Below, piece by piece: positions 10,072 to 20,000 of a DNA stretch of 64,000 nucleotides. The notes beneath the pieces were generated by a model. That model had not been told where the DNA came from. It worked only from the letters and a program-made list of their open reading frames with translations, and made no database searches. Both the position numbers and the translations under genes were made by a program. The stretch's first letter is position 1. Each line of letters starts with the position of its first letter. The stretch comes from Occallatibacter savannae (GTDB lineage Bacteria; Acidobacteriota; Terriglobia; Terriglobales; Acidobacteriaceae), in contig NZ_QFFY01000009.1 in assembly GCF_003131205.1 (NCBI RefSeq), positions 174,240-238,239 of the forward strand, read 5' to 3'.

Positions 10072-11616
10072 GTGGTGAAAACTCGTAGAAAAAAGACGAT
10101 AGTGATTGGAGCCGGCCCCGGTGGCCTCGCCACCGCGATGCTGCTGGCTCATCGCGGAGTTGACGTAGAGGTTTTCGAAAAGCAGCCGGTTGTCGGGGGA
10201 CGCAACGCAGAAGTCCGCCTCGGCGATTACCGCTTCGACCTCGGCCCGACCTTCCTGATGATGAAGTTTCTCCTCGACGAGCTGTTTGAGGAGGCGGGCC
10301 GCAAGCTCAGCGACTACATCCAGTGCCAGGCGCTCGACCCCATGTACAAGCTGCAGTTCGCCGAACGGACGATGCATGTGTACTCGGACCCCGCGAAGAT
10401 GCGCAACGAGATCGAACGCGTCTTCCCCGGCGAAGGCTCGTCGCTGGAACGGTTTCTGTCCCGTGAGAGCGTGAGGTTTCGCAAGCTCTACCCCTGTCTG
10501 CAGAAGCCGTACGGAAGCCCGCTAAGCCTCTTCAGCCCAACGCTCCTGGCCGCCCTGCCGCATATCGCCCCGGGCCGCTCGCTGCACAAGGTGCTTTCGT
10601 CGTACTTCCGCGCCGAAGAGCTTCGGCTCGCCTTCACGTTCCAGTCCAAGTACCTCGGCATGTCTCCCTGGGATTGCCCCGGCCTCTTCACCATGATTCC
10701 CTACACGGAGCACGCGCACGGGGTTTATCACGTGCAGGGCGGCCTCTGTCAGATCAGTCACGCGATGGCCGAAGCGGCACGCGAGAGCGGCGCCGTCATC
10801 CACACTTCCCAACCCGTACGCCGCGTGCTGACAAATGGCCGCAAGGCTATTGGGATAGAACTCGAGAGCGGCGACAAGATCGAGTGCGATGACGTGGTGA
10901 TCAACGCCGATTTCGGCCACGCGGTGTCCACGCTCTTTGCGCCGGATCAGCTCAGGCGCTACACGCCTGACGTTGTCAAGCGCAAGAGCTGGTCGTGCTC
11001 CACGTTCATGATGTATCTGGGAGTCGATCGCGAGTACCCCGCCTCCGAACACCACACCATCGTGTTCGCGAAGGACTACAAGGGGAACCTCGAGGATATT
11101 TCGCACCGCAGGAAGACGTCAGAAGACATCTCGATCTACGTGCGCAACTCGGCAGTGAACGATCCCACCACCGCGCCGAAGGGCCACTCTGCGCTTTACA
11201 TCCTGGTGCCCGCGCCCAACAACTTCGGCAATGTCAACTGGGCTGAAGAGGCGCCGCGCTATCGCGAGCGGGTTCTGCGCACGCTGGCTGAGCGCTCGTG
11301 CTACACCGACATTGAAGCGCACATCAAGGAAGAGATGATCGTGACGCCTGATGACTGGGAAAAGAAATTCTCCGTCTACCGTGGAGCCACGTTTAACATG
11401 GGCCACAACTGGAGCCAGATGCTCTTCATGCGGCCGCACAATAAGTTCGAAGAGTTCGACCACTGCTATCTTGTTGGCGGCGGAACGCATCCGGGAAGCG
11501 GGCTGCCGACGATCTTTGAATCGGCGCGCATTTCGTCAAACTTGATCTGCTCGCAGTACATGATCCCCTATCGCGAGCCCAAGCCGTTCGACGAGCTGAG
11601 CCTGGAACCGGCATGA
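10072..11616 (+). CDS. crtN: Carotenoid (diapophytoene-type) desaturase, CrtN/CrtI family
   Basis: FAD-dependent amino-oxidase-fold desaturase of 514 aa. It has an N-terminal dinucleotide-binding motif GAGPGGLATAMLLAHRG followed by the acidic strand end VEVFEK and VGGRN. The C-terminal FAD signature is the THPGSGLPTIFESA type usual for phytoene/diapophytoene desaturases. GTG start; a second GTG lies one codon later and the Shine-Dalgarno is weak. First gene of a five-gene operon whose members overlap by a few bases; this stop overlaps the next start (ATGA). The CrtN rather than CrtI assignment rests on the staphyloxanthin-like neighbours. No carotenoid synthase gene is adjacent. Confidence 0.8.
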   Translation: MVKTRRKKTIVIGAGPGGLATAMLLAHRGVDVEVFEKQPVVGGRNAEVRLGDYRFDLGPTFLMMKFLLDELFEEAGRKLSDYIQCQALDPMYKLQFAERTMHVYSDPAKMRNEIERVFPGEGSSLERFLSRESVRFRKLYPCLQKPYGSPLSLFSPTLLAALPHIAPGRSLHKVLSSYFRAEELRLAFTFQSKYLGMSPWDCPGLFTMIPYTEHAHGVYHVQGGLCQISHAMAEAARESGAVIHTSQPVRRVLTNGRKAIGIELESGDKIECDDVVINADFGHAVSTLFAPDQLRRYTPDVVKRKSWSCSTFMMYLGVDREYPASEHHTIVFAKDYKGNLEDISHRRKTSEDISIYVRNSAVNDPTTAPKGHSALYILVPAPNNFGNVNWAEEAPRYRERVLRTLAERSCYTDIEAHIKEEMIVTPDDWEKKFSVYRGATFNMGHNWSQMLFMRPHNKFEEFDHCYLVGGGTHPGSGLPTIFESARISSNLICSQYMIPYREPKPFDELSLEPA

Positions 11617-13469
11617 GCGCTCAGTCCGCTGATGAGCGAATCACACGCGCGCGTTCAGCGCAGATCGCATGGGCCAGAACCGGGATGAGAGATCGAGTGC
11701 GCGAGCTGGCGCGGCTGCGCAAGCAGATTGCGCTCGATCGCGAGTCGATCGTGGAGGCCATCGTCGCCGATACCGGCAAGCCTCCTCTCGACGCGCTCGG
11801 CGGAGACGTGCTGGTGACGCTCGAGATGATGCGCTTCTACGAGCGCCGTGCCGAGCGGCTGCTTAGACCGCGCCGCGTTGGACGAAGCCGACTGTTCTTT
11901 CCGCGCTGCCGGTTCACCGAGCACTTTGAGCCGCATGGCGTCGCATTGGTCTTCGGCCCGGCGAACTATCCGCTGCAGCTTTCTATCGTGCCTGCGATCA
12001 CGGCGCTTTATGCCGGCAACGCTGTCGTGCTGAAGGTCTCCGAAAAGACTCCGGCGGTGGCGCGAATCATCGAGGACATCGCGAACCGAGCGGCCCTACC
12101 GCCGGATCTGCTGCAGGTGACAACTGCCGGGCCTGAAGAAGCAGTTGAACTCATCGACGCCAGACCGGACTTTATCTTCTTTACGGGCAGCAGTTCGAAC
12201 GGAAAAGCCGTTGCTGCTCGCGCCGCTACTCTCGGAACTCCGGCACTGCTCGAGCTTGGCGGCAGTGATCCGGCGATCGTCTTTGCTGATTGCGACACCG
12301 ACCGCGCGGTGGAAGGCATTGTGTATGGCGCATTCAGCAATGGGGGTCAGGTATGCGTTGGGGTCAAGCGCCTCTTTGTTGAGCGGCCGCTCTACCAGGG
12401 GTTCCTCAATGCTCTCGTTCGCCGGGCGGCGCAGTTGCGCGTTGGCGCGGGAGACGATTGCGATCTCGGCAAACTGCCTTCCGAATCCGGTCGAGCCGTT
12501 CTGACCGCGCAGGTGCAGGATGCGCTGACGAAGGGCGCGCGGCTCGAGACCTCGGGAGATGCCATTGATGGGCCAATTATCCTCAGCGAGGTCTCGCCCG
12601 ATGCGCGGCTGGCACGCGAAGAGTGCTTCGGACCCGTACTTTGCGTTCAGGCGTTCACCTCGGAGAGGGAAGCGATTGATCTGGCGAATGCCAGCCCCTA
12701 TGCCCTTGGCGCGAGCGTGTGGACGCGCGATCTGACCAAGGGCCGGCGAGTGTCCCAAGCTTTGGCCTCGGGAAGCTGCGCCATCAATGACGTGATTCGC
12801 AACATCGCGAATCCGCATGCCGCCTTTGGCGGGAACGGGGCCAGCGGCTATGGGCGCTACCACGGGGCGGAAGGCCTTTATGCGTTCAGCCGCGTCAAAA
12901 CCGTGATGGAGAACCGCTCATCGAAGCAGAGCGAAATCAACTGGTTTCCGCTCGGTCGCAAAAAGTACGAAGGCTTGAATACATTGATTGAATGGCTGCA
13001 TCGTCCGCGCGGAGCGGTGGCTGCGCTGCGCCGTATCCTGCGCCTCGCAGCTTTTGCCGCCGCACTCGGCTCGTCTGCAGTGCAGGCGCAGGCCGCGCAT
13101 CTTCTCCTTCAGGTAAAGCTGCCCGCGGGAGCGCATGGCCGGGTCGCGTACCTGCTGTTCAGCTCTGCCAACGGCTTCCCGCAGGACAAGTCGAAGGCGG
13201 TGAAGCACGGTTTTTCCGATCCGGTGGGTCAGGGCTCCGTACAAACAATCGATCTGGGCGACATGCCTCCGGGCCGTTACGCGGCGAGCGTGTATCTCGA
13301 TGAGAACGAAAACGGCAAGCTCGATTCTGGATTTCTCGGCATTCCCAAGGAGCCGGTTGGCGCTTCGAACAACCCTCATCACCGAATGGGGCCTCCGCAC
13401 TTTGAAGATTGCGTCTTCACCATGAACTCTTCCAATCTCTCGCTTTCAATCCAACTGGTGCGGCCCTGA
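11613..13469 (+). CDS. Aldehyde dehydrogenase fused to an exported-type DUF2141 domain
   Basis: 618 aa. Residues 1 to about 440 are an NAD(P)-dependent aldehyde dehydrogenase, with the oxyanion/glutamate region LLELGGSDP and the catalytic cysteine in GGQVCVG. In C30 carotenoid clusters such an enzyme oxidises a terminal aldehyde to the carotenoic acid, which suits this position. After a linker (about 441-480) comes a hydrophobic, signal-peptide-like stretch (RLAAFAAALGSSAVQA). Then comes a DUF2141-type domain (about 490-618), with GRVAYLLF, MPPGRYAASVYLDENENGKLD and a PP-rich tail. The fusion is one uninterrupted frame. An in-frame GTG just before the hydrophobic stretch or an ATG near 12907 could give a separate secreted DUF2141 protein. 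Overlaps both neighbours. Confidence 0.8.
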   Translation: MSAQSADERITRARSAQIAWARTGMRDRVRELARLRKQIALDRESIVEAIVADTGKPPLDALGGDVLVTLEMMRFYERRAERLLRPRRVGRSRLFFPRCRFTEHFEPHGVALVFGPANYPLQLSIVPAITALYAGNAVVLKVSEKTPAVARIIEDIANRAALPPDLLQVTTAGPEEAVELIDARPDFIFFTGSSSNGKAVAARAATLGTPALLELGGSDPAIVFADCDTDRAVEGIVYGAFSNGGQVCVGVKRLFVERPLYQGFLNALVRRAAQLRVGAGDDCDLGKLPSESGRAVLTAQVQDALTKGARLETSGDAIDGPIILSEVSPDARLAREECFGPVLCVQAFTSEREAIDLANASPYALGASVWTRDLTKGRRVSQALASGSCAINDVIRNIANPHAAFGGNGASGYGRYHGAEGLYAFSRVKTVMENRSSKQSEINWFPLGRKKYEGLNTLIEWLHRPRGAVAALRRILRLAAFAAALGSSAVQAQAAHLLLQVKLPAGAHGRVAYLLFSSANGFPQDKSKAVKHGFSDPVGQGSVQTIDLGDMPPGRYAASVYLDENENGKLDSGFLGIPKEPVGASNNPHHRMGPPHFEDCVFTMNSSNLSLSIQLVRP

Positions 13470-14983
13470 TGAAAGACTCTCGTTCCGCGGTAATCATCGG
13501 TGCAGGCCTGGGCGGCATGTCCGCCGCCATCATGCTTGCGAAAGCCGGATTCAAAGTCAGCGTGCTTGAAAAGAACGAGCGCCTTGGCGGCAAGCTGAAC
13601 CTGCTTGAAACGCAAGGCTTCCGATTCGATCTGGGGCCATCGATCTTCACACTGCCGCAGGCCTTTCGACCGCTGTTTGAAGGCGAAGGCCGGACACTCG
13701 AGGACTACGTGCAACTGCGTAGAGTCGATCCGCAATGGCGGAACTTCTTCGAGGACGGAACGGTCATCGATCTCTGGGAGCGCACAGAAGATATGCGCTC
13801 TGAACTCGCCAAGCTGAAGGATGGCGTCACCGCGTTTGCGGACTACTCACGCTTTCTCGACTACTCACGCGAGCAATACCACGTGGTTGAGCGCGGGTAT
13901 CTGCGCGAAGGTCTCGATGGATTCTGGCAGCTTGTGCGCTTTTACGGAATGAACGGCGGCAAGGAGATGGATTGGGCCAACTCGATGACGGGCGCGATCC
14001 GCAAACGCGTGCGCGACCCTTACCTGCGCGACATCTTCGGCTACTTCATTAAGTACGTTGGATCCTCCGCGAACGATTCGCCTGCCTTTATGAACCTGAT
14101 GCCGAATATCCAGCTTGAATTCGGGCTCTGGTACATCAATGGCGGCATGTATGAGCTCGCGCGAGCCTTTGAACGCCGTCTCGCTGAACTTGGCGTTCAC
14201 GTATGCCTGAATACCGAGGTGACGCGCATCGACCGCAATGGAAGCCACGCGACCGGAGTCACGTTTCGCGATCGGGCCGGACAGGAGCGAACGCTCAGCG
14301 CAGACTACGTCGTCTCCAACATGGAGGTGATCCCGGCGGCAGAAAAGCTGCTCCAACAGACACCGCGCGAGTTGAAGAAGCTCCAGCGCTTTGAGCCGGC
14401 GTGCTCCGGCATCGTCGTTCATCTCGGGCTCGACCGCATATATCCGCAGCTCGCGCACCACAACTTCTTCTATTCGGGTCATCAGGACCATCACTTCGAT
14501 CGTGTCTTCCACGAGAAGAAACTCCCTGACGACCCGACCATCTACCTCGTCGCGCCCACGCGCACCGATCCCTCACAGGCGCCCTCTGGTTGCGACAACA
14601 TCAAGATCCTTCCGCACATTCCGTATCTCAACGACAAGAACCCGTACACCTACGAAGACTGCGTTGCGCTCAAAGAGCTCTGCCTCACGAAGCTCGAACG
14701 CATGGGGCTCACCGACCTTCGTAAGCACGTTATCGTCGAAGATTTTTGGACGCCTTTCGACATTGAGAAACGCTACCGCTCAAACCGCGGATCGATCTAT
14801 GGCGTCGTGTGCGATCGCCGCAAGAACTTCGCCTTCAAAGCTCCCAAGCGGAGCAAAGCCTGCGCGAATGTTTTCTTTGTTGGTGGCAGCGTCAATCCCG
14901 GCGGCGGCATGCCGATGGTGTCGCTGAGCGGACAGCACGTGGCGCGCATGATCCTGAACGAAGAAGGCAGGCCGTGTTCTTAG
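13469..14983 (+). CDS. crtP: Second carotenoid desaturase/oxygenase, CrtP-like
   Basis: 504 aa FAD-dependent protein of the phytoene-desaturase superfamily. It has GAGLGGMSAAIMLAKAG, LEKNERLGGKL and RFDLGPSIFTLP at the N-terminus and a C-terminal NPGGGMPMVSLSGQ. That last form is nearer to diapolycopene/diaponeurosporene oxygenases (CrtP/CrtNb) than to true desaturases. The likely role is oxidation of the terminal methyl group, which would feed the aldehyde dehydrogenase encoded just upstream. The ATG at 13469 shares its A with the previous stop (TGATG), so translation is probably coupled. An upstream in-frame ATG at 13409 would overlap the upstream gene by 60 nt and is less likely. Oxygenase rather than desaturase is an inference. 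Confidence 0.75.
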   Translation: MKDSRSAVIIGAGLGGMSAAIMLAKAGFKVSVLEKNERLGGKLNLLETQGFRFDLGPSIFTLPQAFRPLFEGEGRTLEDYVQLRRVDPQWRNFFEDGTVIDLWERTEDMRSELAKLKDGVTAFADYSRFLDYSREQYHVVERGYLREGLDGFWQLVRFYGMNGGKEMDWANSMTGAIRKRVRDPYLRDIFGYFIKYVGSSANDSPAFMNLMPNIQLEFGLWYINGGMYELARAFERRLAELGVHVCLNTEVTRIDRNGSHATGVTFRDRAGQERTLSADYVVSNMEVIPAAEKLLQQTPRELKKLQRFEPACSGIVVHLGLDRIYPQLAHHNFFYSGHQDHHFDRVFHEKKLPDDPTIYLVAPTRTDPSQAPSGCDNIKILPHIPYLNDKNPYTYEDCVALKELCLTKLERMGLTDLRKHVIVEDFWTPFDIEKRYRSNRGSIYGVVCDRRKNFAFKAPKRSKACANVFFVGGSVNPGGGMPMVSLSGQHVARMILNEEGRPCS

Positions 14984-16050
14984 CAGTGATCGTGCTCTGC
15001 GTGATCGGCCTGGCTGCCGGAACGCTGCTGCTGCGCTCCGTTCCCGTTTCGCCGACGAGCACTCCATCCGGAACTCATCGCCTCTCGATTATCATTCCAG
15101 CCCGCAACGAGGAAAGGAACCTGCCCCGTCTGCTCGCCTCCATTCAGGCGGCACAGTCTCTCGTCTGCGAGATCATCGTGGTCGACGATGGTTCAACGGA
15201 CGCTACCGCCAAGGTGGCGGCGGACGCCGGCGCCACGGTTCTGCAAGGTGCGGCTCTCCCTGCAGGATGGACGGGCAAGACCTGGGCCTGCGCGCAAGGA
15301 GCCAATGCTGCGCAGGGCGATCTGCTCCTGTTTCTTGATGCGGACACGTGGTTCACTCAGGAAGGACTGTCGCGCATGCTTGCTGCGTGGGAGCGGGAGT
15401 CGGATCATCGGACAGCTCTCTCAGTTCTGCCGTACCACGTAACGGTGGCGGCCTATGAGCAACTCTCTCTGTTTTTCAACCTGCTGATGGCCTTCGGTGC
15501 CGGCGGGTTCGGCTTGCTCGGACGGCCGAAGCTCTTTGGCCCATGCCTGCTCATCTCGCGCGAACTTTACCAGGCGTCCGGAGGACATGGCGCGGTTCGC
15601 GGACGCATCCTCGAGAATCTCGCCATGGCAGAGCACATCGAGGCAGCCGATGGCCGATGCGTGTGCCTGGGAGGGCGCGAGACACTCGATGTGCGTATGT
15701 TTCCGGAGGGCCTCAGGCAACTTAGCGAGAGTTGGAGGAAGGCTTTCGCCGATGGAGCAGAGGCGAGCGGCGGGCCAGTGCTCGGTGTTTCTGTCGTCTG
15801 GCTCTCCGCTCTGTGCACGGTGTTTCTGCTGTTGTGCTTCGTGTCGTGGCCGCTGCGCGCGCTGGCGCTGGTTCTCTACATCGCGGGCGTGTTCCAGGTC
15901 TTCTCTTTCTCGCGCCAGATTGGCGCATTCAGTCTCGGTGCAGCGGTGCTCTATCCCATCCCGCTGCTTTTCTTCTTCGCGCTCTTCACAGCTTCCTTGC
16001 TGAATCGCGTGCTTCGGCGGCAAGTCACCTGGCGTGGACGCCGCGTATGA
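14974..16050 (+). CDS. crtQ: Family 2 glycosyltransferase, CrtQ-like
   Basis: 358 aa. GT-A fold glycosyltransferase with SIIIPARNEERNLPRLL, IIVVDDGSTD and the metal-binding DADT. There is one N-terminal membrane segment and several C-terminal membrane segments. By position it would glycosylate the carotenoic acid made by the preceding enzymes, as CrtQ does in staphyloxanthin synthesis. The GTG at 14974 was chosen because it begins the hydrophobic leader, has an AGAAGG Shine-Dalgarno 6-7 nt upstream and overlaps the previous gene by only 10 nt. The longer frame from 14809 would overlap by 175 nt. The stop overlaps the next start (ATGA). HpnB-like glycosyltransferases are an alternative family placement. 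Confidence 0.75.
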   Translation: MFLAVIVLCVIGLAAGTLLLRSVPVSPTSTPSGTHRLSIIIPARNEERNLPRLLASIQAAQSLVCEIIVVDDGSTDATAKVAADAGATVLQGAALPAGWTGKTWACAQGANAAQGDLLLFLDADTWFTQEGLSRMLAAWERESDHRTALSVLPYHVTVAAYEQLSLFFNLLMAFGAGGFGLLGRPKLFGPCLLISRELYQASGGHGAVRGRILENLAMAEHIEAADGRCVCLGGRETLDVRMFPEGLRQLSESWRKAFADGAEASGGPVLGVSVVWLSALCTVFLLLCFVSWPLRALALVLYIAGVFQVFSFSRQIGAFSLGAAVLYPIPLLFFFALFTASLLNRVLRRQVTWRGRRV

Positions 16051-16556
16051 AGCTGCTCGTCATCGCGCTGAACCTCGTGGGATGGCCCATCATCCAGCTG
16101 TCTCTCTCCAGCTTGTTTCTACGCCTGCCAGACGCGCTCTTCGCGGCTGATAACTGGCTCACGCGTGAGAGGAGTCTGGAGCAAGGCGGAGAAATCTATC
16201 GCCGCTACCTGCTTGTGCAGCGGTGGAAGGGGCTCTTGCCCGACGGCGCATCGTGGCTCGGCGGCCGAGCGAAGAAGAACGTGGCGAGCCGAAGCTTTGC
16301 CGAACTGACTGTCTTTGCCATCGAGACGCGCCGGGCTGAGCTGGCCCACTGGTGCATGCTTCTGTGCGCGCCCATCTTTTACCTCTGGAATCCGCTCTGG
16401 GCCTGCTGCGTGATGACGTTGTACGGCATCGCCGCCAATCTGCCATGCATCCTGGTGCAGCGGGCCAACCGCATCAAGGTCGATCGCCTTCTCCGGCGCT
16501 TCGAAATGCAAACACACGAACACGAAGCTGCGATTCATTCCGTAGCAGGCAGTTAA
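16047..16556 (+). CDS. crtO: CrtO-like glycosyl-carotenoid acyltransferase
   Basis: 169 aa membrane protein, last gene of the carotenoid operon. It has a hydrophobic N-terminus, then RRYLLVQRWKGLLPDGASW and a second pair of membrane segments. This pattern resembles the short glycosyl-4,4'-diaponeurosporenoate acyltransferase (CrtO of staphylococci), which esterifies the sugar with a fatty acid. The ATG at 16047 overlaps the previous stop. A much longer frame beginning at 15732 lies inside the glycosyltransferase gene and was not used. The family call comes from sequence pattern and context together. Confidence 0.7.
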   Translation: MKLLVIALNLVGWPIIQLSLSSLFLRLPDALFAADNWLTRERSLEQGGEIYRRYLLVQRWKGLLPDGASWLGGRAKKNVASRSFAELTVFAIETRRAELAHWCMLLCAPIFYLWNPLWACCVMTLYGIAANLPCILVQRANRIKVDRLLRRFEMQTHEHEAAIHSVAGS

Positions 16557-17012
16557 TTGGACCCGTTTCTTAGTCGCATAACTAACCATGGTCCCTAGAC
16601 ATTAATCGTCTATATCGTGGGCGATACTGGTGATGCTATTGCGGGTGATATCACACCCCGCAAATCAACATTGCCCCCATCCTGCATGCTTGATTAACAC
16701 TGCTGAACAGACGATTCGCCGCGGATGAGAAGCACCGAACGTAGCCCTAACTTATCAGGTGTTGCACACGATATCACTTATCAGAGCTACAGATAAGTCG
16801 CAAACTTAGGTACTTACATCGATAAGTCGTAATAAGTGAATCACTATCGCTCGATGTCAATCATCCGCTAGTACCTTCGTTGTATGGACCCGATGTAACC
16901 ATCGAAGCAAACTCCCCAATGACTATGTGCCGTACTCAGGTCGGATGGCACGTTGACGTTCTCGAGGTCGGGAACGATTGTCGCGAGTACTTGGATGGAG
17001 GTCAGATTCCCC
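16557..17012. promoter_or_regulatory. 456-bp gene-free region with repeated ACTTATC/GATAAGT boxes
   Basis: No gene seen. Five copies of a 7-bp box occur within 90 bp: ACTTATC at 16750-16756 and 16776-16782, GATAAGT at 16792-16798 and 16821-16827, and AATAAGT at 16831-16837. The second and third form a perfect inverted repeat with a 9-nt loop. This looks like a cluster of operators upstream of the Ig-repeat lipoprotein gene. The regulator is unknown. Confidence 0.45.
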
Positions 17013-20000
17013 ATGACGGTTGCAGGGACTTCCTTTGGCAGCGTTGTCGAAACGATTGCAGCTTTCCTGTCGAATAAACAAGTCAGTCAGAAACTGCGCA
17101 GTGCCGGATCGCGATTCGCGATCGGAACGGTTGCGATGCTTTCTATGCTGATTGCACTGAACGGCTGCGGCGGCGGCGGATATGCGGGCGGCGGTATTGC
17201 CAGCCTATCGGCGACCTCCTTCGTCATCGACGCCGGTCAGTCGGTGAACATCACGGCTAACTTGACGGGGAGCTACCAGGTTGGCTGGGCCTTCAACGGC
17301 ACTGCCTGCAACGGAGCCGTGTGCGGCGCTCTCTCCTCTGCCACGGGAACCACGACAACCTACACGGCGCCGTCGGGCATTACTTCGCCGATGCAGGTGA
17401 CGCTGGTTGCATCGATCCCGAAGACCAAGAACCAGGAGACGGTGAACATCACCGTCAATCCCGATCCAACGATCACGGGCGTTCCCCCGGCGGGCATTGT
17501 CGGATCTGCCTACTCGACCATGATTGTCTCGGCAGGCGGCACGTCGCCATTGAAGACGCTGGTCGCGAGCGGCAGCATGCCTCCGGGCCTGTCGTTCAAT
17601 GCTGCAACGGGCGAGATCTCCGGCACGCCGACAGCGACCGGCACGTTTCCATTCACGCTCCAATTGACTGACACCAGCGCCGTGCCGTTCACGGTGACCG
17701 CGAACAAATCGATCACGATTTCCAATCCCGTGCCGCCGCTTACTCTAGCGGGCGGCCCTCAGCCGATCGGCGAAGTAGGTATTCCGTACTCGACTTCCCT
17801 GGTCGCAGCAGGCGGTGTGACTCCCTACGCATGGAGCATCACTGCCGGATCGCTGCCCGCCGGCCTTTCGATCTCGCCAACTACGGGCGTCATCTCCGGT
17901 ACGCCGACTGCGCAGGGCACATCGGCATTCACAGTACAGGTCCAGGACAGCACAACCGCCACGGCATCGGCGCAGGTTTCCATCACAGTCGTATCGCCGC
18001 TCACGCTCGCTGGCGGGCCGCAGCCCGACGGCATCGTAGGTGTGGCGTACACAACATCGCTTGCTGCCGCTGGCGGTTCCACACCGTACTCGTGGAGCAT
18101 CGCTGCAGGAGCATTGCCCCCAGGACTCGGCATCTCCGCGACCACTGGCGTGATTTCCGGAACGCCGACAACCAAGGGGACGTTCGCCTTCACCGTGCAG
18201 GTGAAGGACAGCCTCGGCGCAACCGCCACAGCGGCGGTTTCGATCAACATCAACTCACCGCTGAGCATGACAGGCGTTCTGCCCAACGGCACCGTCGGAG
18301 TCGCCTATAGCGCGACGATCAACGCAGCGGGTGGCACCACCCCCTACTCGTGCTCCATCACCGGCGCGCTTCCAGCGGGCCTTTCGTTGTCGGCTTGCGT
18401 CGTGAGCGGCACTCCCGCCACCGCGGGCAGCGCGACAGTCACGGTGAAGGTGGCCGATGCAAGCTCGCCCACGCAGACCGTCAGCCAGGTTGAGACCATC
18501 GTGATCGCTCCGCCTGCACTGACGATGGGCGCCCCGCTGCCGAACGGCACGGTGGGCATCGCTTACAGCGCGAACATCACTGCAAACGGCGGCACCTCTC
18601 CTTACACCTGCGCGATCACCGGTGCGTTGCCGGCTGGACTCAGCTTGTCAGCCTGCACGGTGAGCGGCACGCCAACGGTGGCCGGAAGCGTCACGGTGCT
18701 CGTCGCCGTCACTGACTCCGGTAGTCCGGCGCAGAACACCAGCGCGAGCGAGACCATCACCATCGCGCCGGCAGCTCTTTCCATTACCAACACGCTGCCC
18801 AACGGCACGGTGGGCGTGCCATACAGCGCACCGATTACGGCTACTGGTGGCGTCACGCCTTACAGCTGCTCCATCACCGGAACGCTTCCTGCCGGCCTGT
18901 CGTTGACTGGTTGCACGGTGAGCGGTACGCCAACAACTGCCGGCTCCTCTCCGATCACGGTGAAGGTGACCGACTCCGGCAGCCCCACTCAAAACGCAAC
19001 ACAGAACGAGACCATCACCATCGCACCCGCGGCGCTGACGATCACCAGCACGTTGCCGAATGGGACGGTTGGTGTTGCATACAGCTCGACGATCACCGCA
19101 TCGGACGGAACTCCGCCGTACACCTGCTCCATCACTGGTACTTTGCCTGCAGGACTCTCTCTGAGCGGATGCACCGTCAGCGGCACGCCGACTGCGTCCG
19201 GATCTTCGCCCGTAACCGTGAAGGTGACGGACTCCGGCAGCCCTGCGCAGAACGCAACGCAGAACGACACCATCGTGATCGCGCCTGCCACACTCGCCAT
19301 CACCGGCACGCTGCCCAACGGCACCGTCGGTGTTGCGTACTCGGGCACCATCACCGCAACCGGTGGAACCACGCCGTACGCGTGCTCCATCACAGGCACG
19401 CTGCCTGCCGGGCTTTCGCTGTCAGGCTGCGTGGTGAGCGGAACCCCGACGACAGCAGGCACCTCATCCATCACTGTCAAGGTGACAGATGCCGGCAGCC
19501 CTGCACAAAATGCGAGCCAGGTTGAATCCATCGTCATCAATCCGGCTCCGCTCACCATCACAGGCACTCTGCCTGGCGGCACAGTCGGCTCCGGTTACAC
19601 CGGCACCATCACTCCCTCGGGCGGAACCGGGCCGTATACGTGCTCGATCACAGGCACACTGCCAGCCGGCTTAATCCTGACTGGTTGCACGATCAGCGGT
19701 ACGCCAACGACTGCGGGCAGTTCGCCCATCACCGTGACGGTGACTGACTCCGGCAGCCCGACGCAAACCGCCAGCCAGAACGAAACCATCGTGATCAGCC
19801 CCGCAGCCTTGACCCTGACCACGTCGACACTCCCCGACGGCACCGTGGGCGTACCGTATGACGCGACCATCGGAGTCGGCGGCGGAACATCGCCCTATAG
19901 CTGCACCATCACGTCGGGCACTCTGCCCGCGGGCTTGAGCCTGAGCGGATGCGCTGTCAGCGGCACACCCACTACGGCGGGTTCCTCCACCGTCACGGTG

